From the NCBI RefSeq assembly GCF_002043005.1, contig NZ_CP020330.1:1878001-1942000 (forward strand): DNA of 64,000 nucleotides, read 5' to 3'. Every line of letters starts with the position of its first letter. Positions within the stretch are counted from its first letter, which is position 1. The translations under genes were made by a program, and so were the position numbers. Below the pieces are notes generated by a model. The model was not told where the DNA came from. It did no database searches and saw nothing but the letters and a program-made list of their open reading frames with translations. Below, in pieces: positions 30,927-40,820 of this stretch. The stretch comes from Martelella mediterranea DSM 17316 (GTDB lineage: Bacteria; Pseudomonadota; Alphaproteobacteria; Rhizobiales; Rhizobiaceae).

Positions 30927-31341
30927 ATTTTGACCTTTCATGTTCTCGCCCGGTTCTGTCACCCTCACGGATGATGACCGTCTTTTTGTCAGTCTGGTTA
31001 AAGCAGGGATTTCAAAGAGAAAATCTTTTCAAAACCCGGTCTGCCGGTGTAATGCGGGCAGCCCCGCTGAAATGCGCGCGCCATAAGGACACACGCGTCC
31101 GGAAGCGTGCATACGCGAGGCGCGCGCTGAAGTCAATAAACCCGGGCGCAAACGGTGCATTTTCACGCCGGCAAATTTGCCATTCCGTTCATGCATTCCT
31201 GCGGATGCGGCGCGCCAGGGTGGCCTCTCTCGCATCCGCGATCAAACGCCGGGCTCTCGGTGCGGATACCTGGCGTCTCACCTTGGCCCGAACATCAAAA
31301 AAACCATCGCGTTCGCTCTTGCAAGACAAGCCTTTGCCCGC
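30927..31341 (-). other. Region between rplU and tRNA-Ser
   Basis: About 415 nt without a gene. It must contain the rplU promoter on the minus strand and the tRNA-Ser promoter on the plus strand. I see no convincing L21 leader structure or small gene. A TTGCAA, 17 nt, TAAGAG arrangement at 31319-31347 may be the tRNA promoter and is also found, slightly changed, before the second tRNA copy. Confidence 0.4.
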
Positions 31342-31478
<137 letters not shown>

Positions 31479-31650
31479 TTTCTTGAAATTCAGATATTTA
31501 TTGTCACCTCTGCGCCAGTTCCAACCTGCGCGGCTGCCGGGTCCTGTGTGAGAATGATCGAGGGCCACGCTTGCGGCACTTTCTTACTCTTGGACTTCGG
31601 TTAGCGGTGTGTTTTAAATGCTTGCTGATGTGTGGCTTGCGTGGGAACCG

Positions 31651-32388
31651 ATGCCGATCGAAATCGACGAAGTGCTGAGACGTTCTGACCAGGGTAAAAC
31701 GGAACCCTACATTTGTCGGGGTTCGGACAACAAGATTTACTTTGTTAAGGGAAAGAGTGCTGGATACGATTCGCTTGTGAAAGAGTGGGTCGCTGGTCAG
31801 CTTGGGCGGCGGCTCGGATTACCCATACCAAGATTTAGCATCGTCGTGGTGCCAAGAGAACTCTATGAGGCTGGTCGCTCCGGAGCTTTGAGCGGTTTAG
31901 GATTTGGATCGTTGTTTGGCTCTGAAAATGTTGAAAATGCGAATGAAATATCTTTTGTCAACGTAGAGAAGGCTCCGGCTGAACTAAAGCGAGATATCGC
32001 CGCGTTTGATTGGTGGATAAAAAACGGCGACCGCACGCTGACCGACGCCGGCGGCAATCCGAACATTCTCTGGCTCGAGGCAACTCGCCGGCTCTTTGTT
32101 ATTGACCATAACTTGGCGTTTGACGAGGAGGTAACGCTTACTTCACAGCTCGAATGCCATATTTTCCGAAAATCCCTAGCTGAGATATGCGATGACGCAG
32201 GTTTAAGAGATCATTATAATACGAGGTTTGACAACGCCTTGCTGGATTTGCCCAGGATCCTTGGTGACATACCAGAACGGTGGCATTATGTAGACGACGC
32301 CTGCACGGTCGATATTAACTTGTCGCTCGATCGTGTCGACAACCTACTGAAGCGACATCGAGTGCCAGCATTTTGGGAACGAACATGA
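31651..32388 (+). CDS. HipA-like kinase-fold protein
   Basis: A 245-residue protein with the compact kinase pattern of the HipA-family kinase group. FVKGKSAG holds the likely ATP-binding Lys34, FDWWIKNGDRT is the catalytic-loop block with Asp120, Asn125 and Asp127, GNPNILW follows, and VIDHNLAF carries the metal-binding Asp152. It is shorter than HipA itself and lacks the N-terminal HipA domain. Its stop overlaps the start of the DUF3037 gene (ATGA), so the two act together. Start choice is weak: ATG 31651 is family-like, but an ATG 11 codons earlier is possible. GC is visibly lower than in the flanking chromosome. Confidence 0.8.
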   Translation: MPIEIDEVLRRSDQGKTEPYICRGSDNKIYFVKGKSAGYDSLVKEWVAGQLGRRLGLPIPRFSIVVVPRELYEAGRSGALSGLGFGSLFGSENVENANEISFVNVEKAPAELKRDIAAFDWWIKNGDRTLTDAGGNPNILWLEATRRLFVIDHNLAFDEEVTLTSQLECHIFRKSLAEICDDAGLRDHYNTRFDNALLDLPRILGDIPERWHYVDDACTVDINLSLDRVDNLLKRHRVPAFWERT

Positions 32389-33218
32389 AAAAGCATGCTG
32401 TGAGCTATGCGATAATCCGTTTCCAGCCGCATGTTGAAACGGAAGAATTCGCTAACATCGGTATCGTGCTCGTCGCGCCGCGTATAAGCTATCTTGATTT
32501 CAGGCTTGAAACGAGACGTCTCGGTAGACTGACAAGCTTCTTTGATAGCGTTGAGGCAACGACTATTCGTAGTGTCCTGAAGTCCTACAATCTGGAGCTG
32601 AAACGGATTAGGGATCTCGCTGGTCACAATGGGAGCGGGCAGAGCCGATTCGAGTTCGAGCTGAGCGACAACGCCGAACATCTGTTTCACGCATTAACAA
32701 AGGACCGTGAAGGGGTCATCCGATTCAGCGAAATCCGTTTCGCGATGACCGATAGTCCAAAGGCTAAGCTTGACGAACTGTTCGACTATTATGTTAGGCA
32801 GAACTTCGCCGGCTCGGTTTATCGTGAAGGCTTGCTTGAAAAGCACGTCCGTGGGATTTTGAAATTACGCGACATCGGTCGCAATCTCAAGCCGATGGAG
32901 TTTACGGACGGGCTTTATTCGGCAAAGTTCCCCTTTGTGGAAATAGTCCAGGACAAGCCGCGCAAGGTCCTAAAGCCTATCTATCTCGGTCAGGACGAGC
33001 CGAGCCGTATCTTGGAACACGGCAATAAATGGCTGTTTACCATCAACCGTTTGAAGGAGAAGATGCCACCTGATGTCGTGGTGGCCGTCGAAGGGCCAAA
33101 GGACTCAGCGAAGCGTAGGCAGGCTTTCCATGAAGCGGTAGAACAGTTTCGCGTAAACAATATCAAGGTCGTCGATGGGCGAAATGAGAACGAACTGATC
33201 GGCGCAATGGAGCGATGA
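32385..33218 (+). CDS. DUF3037 domain protein
   Basis: A 277-residue protein beginning MKKHAVSYAIIRFQPHVETEEFANIGIVL (the conserved DUF3037 opening, broken here at its strand ends) with a variable C-terminal half ending in a small Rossmann-like segment (PPDVVVAVEGPKDSAKRRQ). No catalytic motif is clear. It starts inside the stop of the HipA-like gene, and this pairing recurs in proteobacterial accessory DNA as far as I recall. Partner or antidote of the kinase is a reasonable inference, not shown. Confidence 0.8.
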   Translation: MKKHAVSYAIIRFQPHVETEEFANIGIVLVAPRISYLDFRLETRRLGRLTSFFDSVEATTIRSVLKSYNLELKRIRDLAGHNGSGQSRFEFELSDNAEHLFHALTKDREGVIRFSEIRFAMTDSPKAKLDELFDYYVRQNFAGSVYREGLLEKHVRGILKLRDIGRNLKPMEFTDGLYSAKFPFVEIVQDKPRKVLKPIYLGQDEPSRILEHGNKWLFTINRLKEKMPPDVVVAVEGPKDSAKRRQAFHEAVEQFRVNNIKVVDGRNENELIGAMER

Positions 33219-33361
33219 TCTGGCTGGGGAATCAAAAGCCCTGCCTCTGACTGGTTGATCTGTCCCCGAAGTTTGAGCTTTTTAATTGGTTCTGGGTTTG
33301 CACTTGGCTCCCCACCACCGGCATCCTACGCGTGATCTCAGGAAATCAACCGGAGATCACG

Positions 33362-34354
33362 ATGGCAACGATACGCAAGCTCAGAGGGCGCTGGCAGGCA
33401 CAGGTGCGCCGTCGCGGGTTGAAGCCGCGCTGCAAGTCCTTCGATAGCAAGTCGGATGCCGAGAAATGGGCGCGTGATCTCGAAGCCCAAGTCGACAGGT
33501 TCGGTGCCGCGCCGGATACGCGCCGTCTTGAAGTAACCACGCTCGGCGATCTGCTTGAACGCTATCAGCGTGAAGTGTCGCCGACCAAGCGCGGTGCCGT
33601 GCAAGAAATCCAGCGCATTGATGTGCTGCGCCGCCATGACCTCGCCTACCGGACACTCATCGGCTTGTCGCAGCAGGATATCGCCTCATTCCGCGATGAG
33701 CGACTTGCGAGCGTCGCGCCATCTACCGTCGTGCGGGAGCTGGCGATCGTCAGCCATGTTATTGAGGTCGCCATCCGAGATTGGGGCTACCCGCTGAGCC
33801 GCAACGTGGTGAAGTTGGTGCGTCGTCCGGTGATCCGCAACGAGCGGAGCCGGCGGCTGAAGCGGGATGAAGAGCAGCGACTGCTGGCTGGCTGCGATGC
33901 CGGTCAGATCCCATTCTTCAAGACGCTGATCATTGTCGCCATCGAGACCGGGATGCGCCGTGGCGAACTGCTGGGGCTTCAGTGGGACGACATTTCGCAT
34001 AATCGCCGGGTGATCACGCTGCACATGACCAAGAACGGCTCCGGACGCGAGGTGCCTCTGTCGCAACGCGCCTTCGACGCGCTCATGACCTGGAAGGCGG
34101 AATGTCCCGTAGATCAATCTACCGTGTTTCCCACAACGCCCGGTGCATTGGAACAGGCATGGCGTCGGCTTCTGAAGCGTGTCGGTATCGAAGGGTTGCG
34201 GTTTCACGATCTCCGCCATGAGGGCGTCAGCCGGTTGTTCGAACGCGGCTTGAACATGATCGAGGTGTCGAGCATCTCCGGTCACAAGGAACTTCGCATG
34301 CTGAAGCGCTACACCCATCTGAGCGCCGACGACCTGGTCGGACGTCTGGGGTGA
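33362..34354 (+). CDS. Tyrosine-type site-specific integrase
   Basis: A 330-residue phage-integrase family recombinase. An N-terminal arm-binding start (MATIRKLRGRWQAQVRRRG) and SAM-like core-binding domain (about 55-145) precede the catalytic domain with Arg in ETGMRRGELLGL (about R199), Lys in MTKNGSGREVPL, HDLRHEGVSR (HxxR), SGHKELRMLKRY and the nucleophile Tyr317. All catalytic residues are present. GGAG lies 8 nt before the ATG. It is oriented away from the left tRNA-Ser at 1.9 kb distance and is the best candidate for mobilising the island. Fragments of a close relative remain at 51.9 and 53.8 kb. Confidence 0.93.
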   Translation: MATIRKLRGRWQAQVRRRGLKPRCKSFDSKSDAEKWARDLEAQVDRFGAAPDTRRLEVTTLGDLLERYQREVSPTKRGAVQEIQRIDVLRRHDLAYRTLIGLSQQDIASFRDERLASVAPSTVVRELAIVSHVIEVAIRDWGYPLSRNVVKLVRRPVIRNERSRRLKRDEEQRLLAGCDAGQIPFFKTLIIVAIETGMRRGELLGLQWDDISHNRRVITLHMTKNGSGREVPLSQRAFDALMTWKAECPVDQSTVFPTTPGALEQAWRRLLKRVGIEGLRFHDLRHEGVSRLFERGLNMIEVSSISGHKELRMLKRYTHLSADDLVGRLG

Positions 34355-35958
34355 GGTCTCCGGCGCATGCTGATGACCCTGTGGCGGAGCGTCGGTGGGC
34401 TCAAGCTTGACATTCTGGACCGGTTCCGAGGCCATATGTAAAACTCCAGCTCCAGAATTGCGGCCAATAGTTGTCCTCCGGGTGTCGCATGTAAACGTGT
34501 ATGGCTCCATACTGCAATCACAGATAGGTAAGCTTAACAGGAGCTTTACGTTCTCTTGACGAATGCAGGCAAGATCGATGATTTTTCCGCCGATGTAAAA
34601 CTCGTCATGCGTCTGTTGGTTGTGCCGGACGGCGGACGCCGCGATCGAAGCTGGGGCGGCGATGGCGCTTGGCTTTCCTGGCCTGCTTCGATGGGAATTC
34701 AGCCAGCTGCGCTGCTGACCACGTCACGCGGAGCCGCTGGGCGCGTAAGTCGAAAATGTTTTCGCGTTGAGTCCCGTGAGATGCGGCTTCGCTCCGTTCG
34801 CCAGTCACCCGCGAGCGTTCTGTGCCAGCCCGGATGCCGTTATCGCCTTCCGTGGGCGGCAGGTTTGGATCGTTGCAGACATCGCGGCCGCCTGAAGTCC
34901 TGGCGCGCCGTCCTTCTGCTGTCTCCAGGCCGGTGCCGGGACTCCTCCCTCGGGTGGATTGATCTGCCATGAGCAGCCCTTAGACGGCTCCGGCGGTCTG
35001 CGAAGTCCTAGAGATTTTCAAGCGTGCTGATGGGGATGGTTTCAGTCCCGGCAAGAGGCACAGCTTCAATCCTCCCATATTTGGAAATCGACACAGGCGC
35101 TCGCTGGCTGGTTCCCCATCGTCATGAGATGCTTCACCGCAGCAATTGCACCGCGCTCGGACGGGACTTACCTGGAAGACCGGGACGGCTAAAGAAGGAT
35201 TGACTGCATCCCCGACATCATGGGTTTCGTCCAGGCAGTGGACTACCGCACTCGCCTTCGGCTCCCTGCGCGGCCCTTCGGGCCTTGCCGTCTCGCTCCG
35301 CGAGCCGTCCGTCTTCTATCTGTATTCAATCATCATGAACAACAATACTGCGGTATCAGGACTTATCCCCCGCCACGAAAACAGCAGATATAAGCCAACC
35401 AGAGAGAGGTTGGCAGCTGAGTTCGCGGCGGGGATTTCTGCGTTCAACAGGTGGTGAAGAGTTCTGGCGAGTTAGGCCCACTAGGTGGCTTCCATTTACC
35501 TAGCAGCACTCCGATATCCTGCCCTTGCGGGCAAAGCGGTTATGATCCGAAGATCAATCGCCACGCTCGACTTTCCTTCAATCAGAACGTGGCCGGACGT
35601 TGTGGGTGACACATTGCGTCCGTCTTTTACGGCATCCTTTTTCACGGTGGCCCGTGCGGCGACAACCTGGCCAGAGCGTCCAGCGGCTAGCCGGGGAGCT
35701 GTTGGCCCGATCTTCCGATCGTCTCTGGCTGACTGATGGTGCCGGTCTTAGTCCCGGTGTCACCCTTTCGCTTATTGCCAGTATGCTGCTCTTGGACCTA
35801 ACAACGTTCCAAGAGGGGCCGCGAAAAGATTGACAGGATAGGAAAATAAACCTATAAGTAATCCATCGTCTTCCCACGGCGATTTTGCATTCCCCGGCGT
35901 TTAAACAGCGCCGGGGTTTGCATATCTGTTATAGCAGAGAATCAAGGTAAGTTGAAGC
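34355..35958. other. 1.6-kb island stretch with no convincing gene
   Basis: Short open frames on both strands (for example 34556-34972 and 34605-34970) have no recognisable motif, poor codon patterns and no good ribosome-binding sites. A strong hairpin occurs at 35892-35916. The stretch looks like decayed accessory DNA, but a small or fast-evolving gene cannot be ruled out. Confidence 0.45.
35892..35916. terminator. Hairpin downstream of the resolvase
   Basis: An 8-bp stem CCCCGGCG/CGCCGGGG with a 9-nt loop lies 43 nt past the resolvase stop codon. Its T-run is short (TTTG) on the plus strand only, so the terminator role is uncertain. Confidence 0.4.
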
Positions 35959-36534
35959 TTACTTTTTGTGGACGGTCGAAGTTTCTTGTCTCAGTAATCG
36001 AGAGAGAGTGCGAGGGTGGACCTGGTATTCACCCGCCACCTCGGCGATGGTTCGGTTGGCCGCAACTGCTGCTCGGGCCTCTCTCAGCTGTTCAGTGCTC
36101 AGCGCGGGCCTTCTGCCGATGCGGCTTCCTCTGGCGCGGGCGGCGTCCATCCCTGCCTTCGTGCGCTCGCTCACCAGTGACCGCTCGAACTCAGCCATAG
36201 AGGCAAGCAGGTGAAAGAGCAGTCGTCCGCCGGACGTGCTGGTATCGATGCTCTCGCTAAGGGATCGAAATTCGACGCCGTGCTCATCCAGTTCGCGCAC
36301 AAGCCGGATCAGTTCGAACAGCGAGCGCCCGAGGCGATCCAACCGCCACACGGTCAGGCGGTCGCCGGGTCGCAGCTTCTTCAGCAGCTTGGTCAGTCCC
36401 GGTCGAGCGAAATCAGCACCGGAAACGCCCTGGTCGGTGAACACCGTCCGGCATCCGGCCGTTGTCAGCGCCGTCTGCTGCAGATCGAGATTCTGCTCTG
36501 TCGTGCTGACCCGTGCATATCCGAAATCGCTCAT
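35959..36534 (-). CDS. Serine recombinase (resolvase/invertase family)
   Basis: A 191-residue small serine recombinase. It begins MSDFGYARVSTTEQNLDLQ with the nucleophile Ser in ARVS, followed by DRLTVWRLDRLGRS (catalytic Arg cluster) and LLASMAEFERSLVSERT. The C-terminal HTH_7-type domain (about 145-190; TIAEVAGEYQVHPRTLSRLL) recognises the res/inversion site. Full length and intact. The start at 36534 has GAGGGTGGCG upstream; a GTG two codons earlier is also open. There is no Tn3 transposase nearby, so it is either a remnant of a transposon or an island-borne resolvase. Confidence 0.92.
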   Translation of the reverse strand: MSDFGYARVSTTEQNLDLQQTALTTAGCRTVFTDQGVSGADFARPGLTKLLKKLRPGDRLTVWRLDRLGRSLFELIRLVRELDEHGVEFRSLSESIDTSTSGGRLLFHLLASMAEFERSLVSERTKAGMDAARARGSRIGRRPALSTEQLREARAAVAANRTIAEVAGEYQVHPRTLSRLLRQETSTVHKK

Positions 36535-36754
36535 CGCCACCCTCAGGACCTTCTGCGGAAAACTAGTTGTGCGGTGCCGATTTTACCCGGTAAGGGATTG
36601 ATTTATAGGAACCTTTTTGTGCACTCGAGGGTTATCTGTGAGCCGAGAAAACCGTTTGAAGGAATTCAACAGGTTAGCGGGGCGGCGATTGAAGCGCGAC
36701 CTTGATCGCAAAACGGTTCCCTTTTGTGCGCTCTCGCTCATCGGAACTGATCTC

Positions 36755-37123
36755 ATGAAATCGCTATTGCCAATCGTCTTCAGCCTTTGCCTGGCAGCGC
36801 CGGCCCTCGCCAACGATAAACTCAATAATGACGTTCGGGTTTTGGCCGGCATCGCTGGCGATCTGCGTGTCGTCTCAGAGAACTGCCTCATCATCTATGA
36901 TCCATTGGTGGGTATGCATGTCGCCGAGGCGCTGATCACGGTGCCGAATATCGACATGGAAGCGGTTCTGGATCTCATCAACAAGGAATATGAGAAGTCG
37001 CGACACTACACCGGCTCGGAGTGCTACCCCGATGACGATGAGCGATTGAAGACGCTGAATAATCTCTACAACACGCTCTTGGACGGATTGCAGCAGTCCG
37101 TGGCGAGGGGCGATTACGGTTGA
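36755..37123 (+). CDS. Small secreted protein of unknown function
   Basis: A 122-residue protein with a clear signal peptide (MKSLLPIVFSLCLAAPALA, cleavage before ND), so likely periplasmic. The mature domain is helical and holds two Cys (VSENCLIIYD and SECYPDDDE) that could pair. No family is recognised. The open frame extends 46 codons upstream, but the signal peptide fixes the start at 36755. It is convergent with hsdR and divergent from the resolvase. Confidence 0.6.
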   Translation: MKSLLPIVFSLCLAAPALANDKLNNDVRVLAGIAGDLRVVSENCLIIYDPLVGMHVAEALITVPNIDMEAVLDLINKEYEKSRHYTGSECYPDDDERLKTLNNLYNTLLDGLQQSVARGDYG

Positions 37124-37311
37124 GGCGCTTGTTTGCCTGGATATCTATAGGCGCGCACCTGCTTGTTCGCCATTCCGGAATCCGATGAATAGTTCGCGCC
37201 AAATCGCTCAGGTGAGTCACAGGCGCGTTTGGCATGGTGGTTGCTGTAATGCAACGCTCAGTGCTGCCGTGCCAGTCAGCGCGCTTCTGTGAGTCAAGGA
37301 AACGCTGTTAG

Positions 37312-40300
37312 CTAAAGGGCGGCGCTTTCATTGAAATCGTTGATGACGTCGATGATCCTTTTCGTCCGTTCCAGATCGAAGACCTCCTGCGGGCCAAGTG
37401 GAGAGACATCGGTGAAGGGGCTTTCATAGAGAAGGTCCGGATCCATCACGCCTTTTTCGGTCAGGTGGTCGATAATCATCTCAAGGAATTCGAGCTGCCT
37501 CGCTGTCGCCGTCCTGTCATTGAGGAAAACACCGAACGCCTCCATGACCGAGTGACGATCAAGACCGACAAGCGAACGAATGAAGGCCGCGAAGCCATGG
37601 GATACCTCGCGCGCCTTCTCAAAATGCTCATTCTCGCCGATGCCGGCGTCCCGCAGCATGTCCTGCAGCACCGCGACATCGCTATCGGTCAGCGGCTTGC
37701 CGCGCCTAAGCTTGCCGATCACGATATGGTCGGCATGTTCACGCAGGAAATGCCGCGCCTTCTTCTTGAACCGTGCAAAATCGACTTCGCCGACCTCCGG
37801 CAGATCAAGCTCGGTGCCGTCGCCGATCTCATCGATAAAATCGCTGTAGATGATCGGCTTCTTGCCGCGTTCTATATGCTGGACGATATCGCGCAATCGC
37901 AGCCGCACCAGCTCCAGAAGCGGCACGGTGACACCTTCCCACCATTGATCGGAGAGGATATCGAGGAGCAGCGCATGCCGGGCGGCGATAGCGGGAATTG
38001 CCGTCTGTTCATCCAGCGCCGAAGCGATTTCGATGAGCTGGCGCTTCAGCTTGTCGAACCGCCGCGTGCCCTTCAAAAGCGCGATTTCGAGATTGAACAT
38101 CAGGAGATCGAAGCGCTTGGCCTCTTCGCCCTCTGACCGCTGCTCGTTCGGCAGCGGCGCGATATGGTCGAGAAGCTCGGCCCGGACATCATCCGTTAGG
38201 TCGTCCCAGGCTTCGGGTTTTTGATATTTCTCCACCAGTCGCCGTTCAGCGCGAACGATAAAATTGTCTAGGTTCATCGCGGCGACATAGTCTTTCAGGG
38301 ATTTCAGCGATCGGTGACGCACCACGCTCTCGTTGAGTGCCTCGTCGCCGGCGTCATAGGCATCGCCCTGTTCCGCCATACCCGTGGGAGCATCGTGGTT
38401 CTGTAGCTGTTCCTTCTCGTCCAGCGCCCGGATCAGGTCAAAGCGGGCGGCAAACAGCCGTTCGCTGAGTGACCTGGCGTTGCGCCCGTCATCAGGCGAG
38501 GGGTTCTGGCTGAAGAATTCGAGGTTCTGGCAGTAGTCGAAGACGCGGAAGAACTCCTTGTCCTCGCCGGGCGCGAATAGGTTCGGGCAAAGCCGCGTGC
38601 CACGGCCGATAATCTGCCAGAACTTGGTCTTGGAGCGAATGAGCTTGAACAGCACCAGATTGACGACCTCCGGCACATCGATGCCGGTGTCGAGCATGTC
38701 GACGGAAATTGCGACATGCGGATCGCTGTCCTTTTTCGAAAAGTCATCGATCAGGCTTTGAGCGTATTCGGTCTTGAAGGTGATGATCCGGGCGAAATGG
38801 CCGGCAAGGTGCGGATAGGCTTTGTTGAAGCGCTCCTCGATGAATTCGGCATGGGCCTGGTTCTTGGCAAAAATGATGGTCTTGCCCAGCCGGTCGCCGC
38901 CCGCAACCTTCAGCCCCTCGCGCATGACATGGGCGAGAACCTTGTCGACCGTATCGGCGTTGAACAGCCATTTGTTGACCGCCGCCGCATCGACGCTGTC
39001 GGGCGGATCGCCGCCCTCTTCGTCCCAATCCAGCATGTCCCACTGGTCTTTTTCCGCCTCCGAGAGATCGTCATAGCGGATGCCCTCCCGCACGAAACGC
39101 AGGGGAACGGAGACGGCACGCGGCGGCACCAGCCATTCGTCCGCCACCGCCTTGTCCAGCGGGTAGGCATCGGTCGGCACGCCGTCTTCGAGGTCGAACA
39201 GACCGTAGGTATTGTGGTCGATCTCCTCCGTCGGCGTCGCCGTCAGACCCATCAGATAACTGTCGAAATAGTCGAAGATCGCCCGATAGCGCTGATAGAC
39301 CGAGCGGTGCGCCTCGTCGATGACGATGAGATCGAAATGGCCGGGCGAGAACCGGGCAGCGCCGCCCTTGCGCTCGTCTATCAGGTTCATCATCGTCGGA
39401 TAGGTCGAGAGAAACACGCGGCCCTCGGTGTTCTTCTCGGTCACCAGATTGACAGGTGCCGCATCCGGCAGATGCGCCTTGAAGGCGCGAACTGCCTGAT
39501 TGACCAGAGCCACCCGGTCAGCGAGAAACAGCGTGCGCTTCACCCAGCCGGCTTTCATCAGCGCGTCGATGAGCGCGATCACCGTGCGCGTCTTGCCGGT
39601 GCCGGTCGCCATCACCAGAAGCGCCTTGCGCTGGTTCTCGGCCTCGAAAGCCTCCACCACCTTGGAAATCGCCTTGCGCTGATAGGGACGCTCGACAATC
39701 GCGGTGTTGATCTTCTGGCCGGAAAGCGGTCGCTTCGTCGTCCGGCGCTGGATCAGAAGCTGCAACTCGTCTTTCTTGAAAAAGCCGGACACGCGGCGGG
39801 GCGGATGGGCGCTGTCATCCCAGATCCAATGTTCATAACCATTGGTATAAAAGATCACCGGCCGCTGCCCTGTCGCCTTTTCCAGGCAATCGGCGTAAAG
39901 CCTGGCCTGCTGCTGGCCGGCGCGCGGATCGCGCTTGGTGCGTTTCGCCTCGATCAGCGCCAGTGGTTTACCGTCATCATCCCAGAGCACATAGTCGACG
40001 AACCCATTGCCCTCATTGTTGGGCATGCCCGTCACCGGAAATTCGCGGTCGCGGGGTTTGTCGAGCGCCCAGCCGGCTTCCTTCAGCAGGAGATCGATAT
40101 AGAGATCGCGGGTTTCGGCCTCGGAATAATCATGATGGTCGGGACGGGCCTCGTTTTCGCGGCGGATGCGGTCACGCTCGGCGCGCGCGGCCTTCAGTTC
40201 ATCGTCGAGCCGGCTCTTGTCGCGCATCAGCTCGGCAAAGGCAGCGTGGCGGGCCTCCATCTCCGCCTTCATCCGCGTCAGTTCGGCAAAGGCGCGTTTC

Positions 40301-40737
40301 AGCAGTTTTTCGTCACCGGAAAGGGCGGCAGCATCGAAGGCAAGCCCATCATCCGGCGGAGCCTTGGCATAGGTGCGGGCAAGCCAGAAGGTGAGGTGAA
40401 ACAGTTCGCGCACCGCGTCGCCCGCCTCGCGGGCCGAAATTTCGCGCGTCTCATGCACGGCGCGATTGCCGATGCGGATGATCAATTTGGCCTTGGTAAA
40501 CACCGCCTCGCCGGCGCGCGCCTTGAAGCTCGGCTCATGGATCAGCGCCGAAATCCGGTCATCATAGGGAAAAGTCAGCCCCGGATCGTGTTTGTAGGCC
40601 CATTGCACCGCAAGCTCGACCGTGCGCCTGGCATGAAACGCCGCCGTGCGCGGATCACCCGCAGCATAACGCTCCGCCCTTCTGGCGCTGTCGGCGATTT
40701 CCGGAAACTCGGCGGAAAGAAAGGCGAAATTGGACAT
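37312..40737 (-). CDS. hsdR: Type I restriction enzyme R subunit (EcoEI-like, DUF4145 N-terminus)
   Basis: A 1141-residue restriction/translocase subunit. An N-terminal DUF4145-like helical domain (1-125) is followed by a coiled coil and the PD-(D/E)xK nuclease core FVDYVLW...LALIEAKRT (D248, E263, K265). The helicase core has Walker A MATGTGKTRT (377-386), DEAH at 474-477, GLTATP and motif VI QIIGRGTR (708-715). The C-terminal part is the EcoEI R-type domain that contacts the methylase. It cuts unmethylated DNA after ATP-driven translocation. It is the third gene of hsdM-hsdS-hsdR, 83 nt after hsdS, and all motifs are intact. Confidence 0.95.
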   Translation of the reverse strand: MSNFAFLSAEFPEIADSARRAERYAAGDPRTAAFHARRTVELAVQWAYKHDPGLTFPYDDRISALIHEPSFKARAGEAVFTKAKLIIRIGNRAVHETREISAREAGDAVRELFHLTFWLARTYAKAPPDDGLAFDAAALSGDEKLLKRAFAELTRMKAEMEARHAAFAELMRDKSRLDDELKAARAERDRIRRENEARPDHHDYSEAETRDLYIDLLLKEAGWALDKPRDREFPVTGMPNNEGNGFVDYVLWDDDGKPLALIEAKRTKRDPRAGQQQARLYADCLEKATGQRPVIFYTNGYEHWIWDDSAHPPRRVSGFFKKDELQLLIQRRTTKRPLSGQKINTAIVERPYQRKAISKVVEAFEAENQRKALLVMATGTGKTRTVIALIDALMKAGWVKRTLFLADRVALVNQAVRAFKAHLPDAAPVNLVTEKNTEGRVFLSTYPTMMNLIDERKGGAARFSPGHFDLIVIDEAHRSVYQRYRAIFDYFDSYLMGLTATPTEEIDHNTYGLFDLEDGVPTDAYPLDKAVADEWLVPPRAVSVPLRFVREGIRYDDLSEAEKDQWDMLDWDEEGGDPPDSVDAAAVNKWLFNADTVDKVLAHVMREGLKVAGGDRLGKTIIFAKNQAHAEFIEERFNKAYPHLAGHFARIITFKTEYAQSLIDDFSKKDSDPHVAISVDMLDTGIDVPEVVNLVLFKLIRSKTKFWQIIGRGTRLCPNLFAPGEDKEFFRVFDYCQNLEFFSQNPSPDDGRNARSLSERLFAARFDLIRALDEKEQLQNHDAPTGMAEQGDAYDAGDEALNESVVRHRSLKSLKDYVAAMNLDNFIVRAERRLVEKYQKPEAWDDLTDDVRAELLDHIAPLPNEQRSEGEEAKRFDLLMFNLEIALLKGTRRFDKLKRQLIEIASALDEQTAIPAIAARHALLLDILSDQWWEGVTVPLLELVRLRLRDIVQHIERGKKPIIYSDFIDEIGDGTELDLPEVGEVDFARFKKKARHFLREHADHIVIGKLRRGKPLTDSDVAVLQDMLRDAGIGENEHFEKAREVSHGFAAFIRSLVGLDRHSVMEAFGVFLNDRTATARQLEFLEMIIDHLTEKGVMDPDLLYESPFTDVSPLGPQEVFDLERTKRIIDVINDFNESAAL

Positions 40738-40820
40738 CGGCTTGCATGATTCACGGTATCAATAGGCAGGCCATCCTTGCCGCTGTGCGCAAAAGTTGCA
40801 AGTTTAATTGAGGCAGAAGC

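Noticed and set aside
33686..34510. A minus-strand frame overlapping the integrase 3' half
   Set aside because: The integrase catalytic motifs are on the plus strand. The part outside the overlap (34355-34510) is too short and lacks support.
34605..34970. Overlapping plus- and minus-strand frames at 34.6-35.0 kb as island genes
   Set aside because: Both give Arg/Ser-rich products with no motif, and no good start signals were found; left as unexplained DNA.
38716..40749. A 677-codon plus-strand frame opposite hsdR
   Set aside because: No domain or ribosome-binding support, and it tracks the codon pattern of hsdR.
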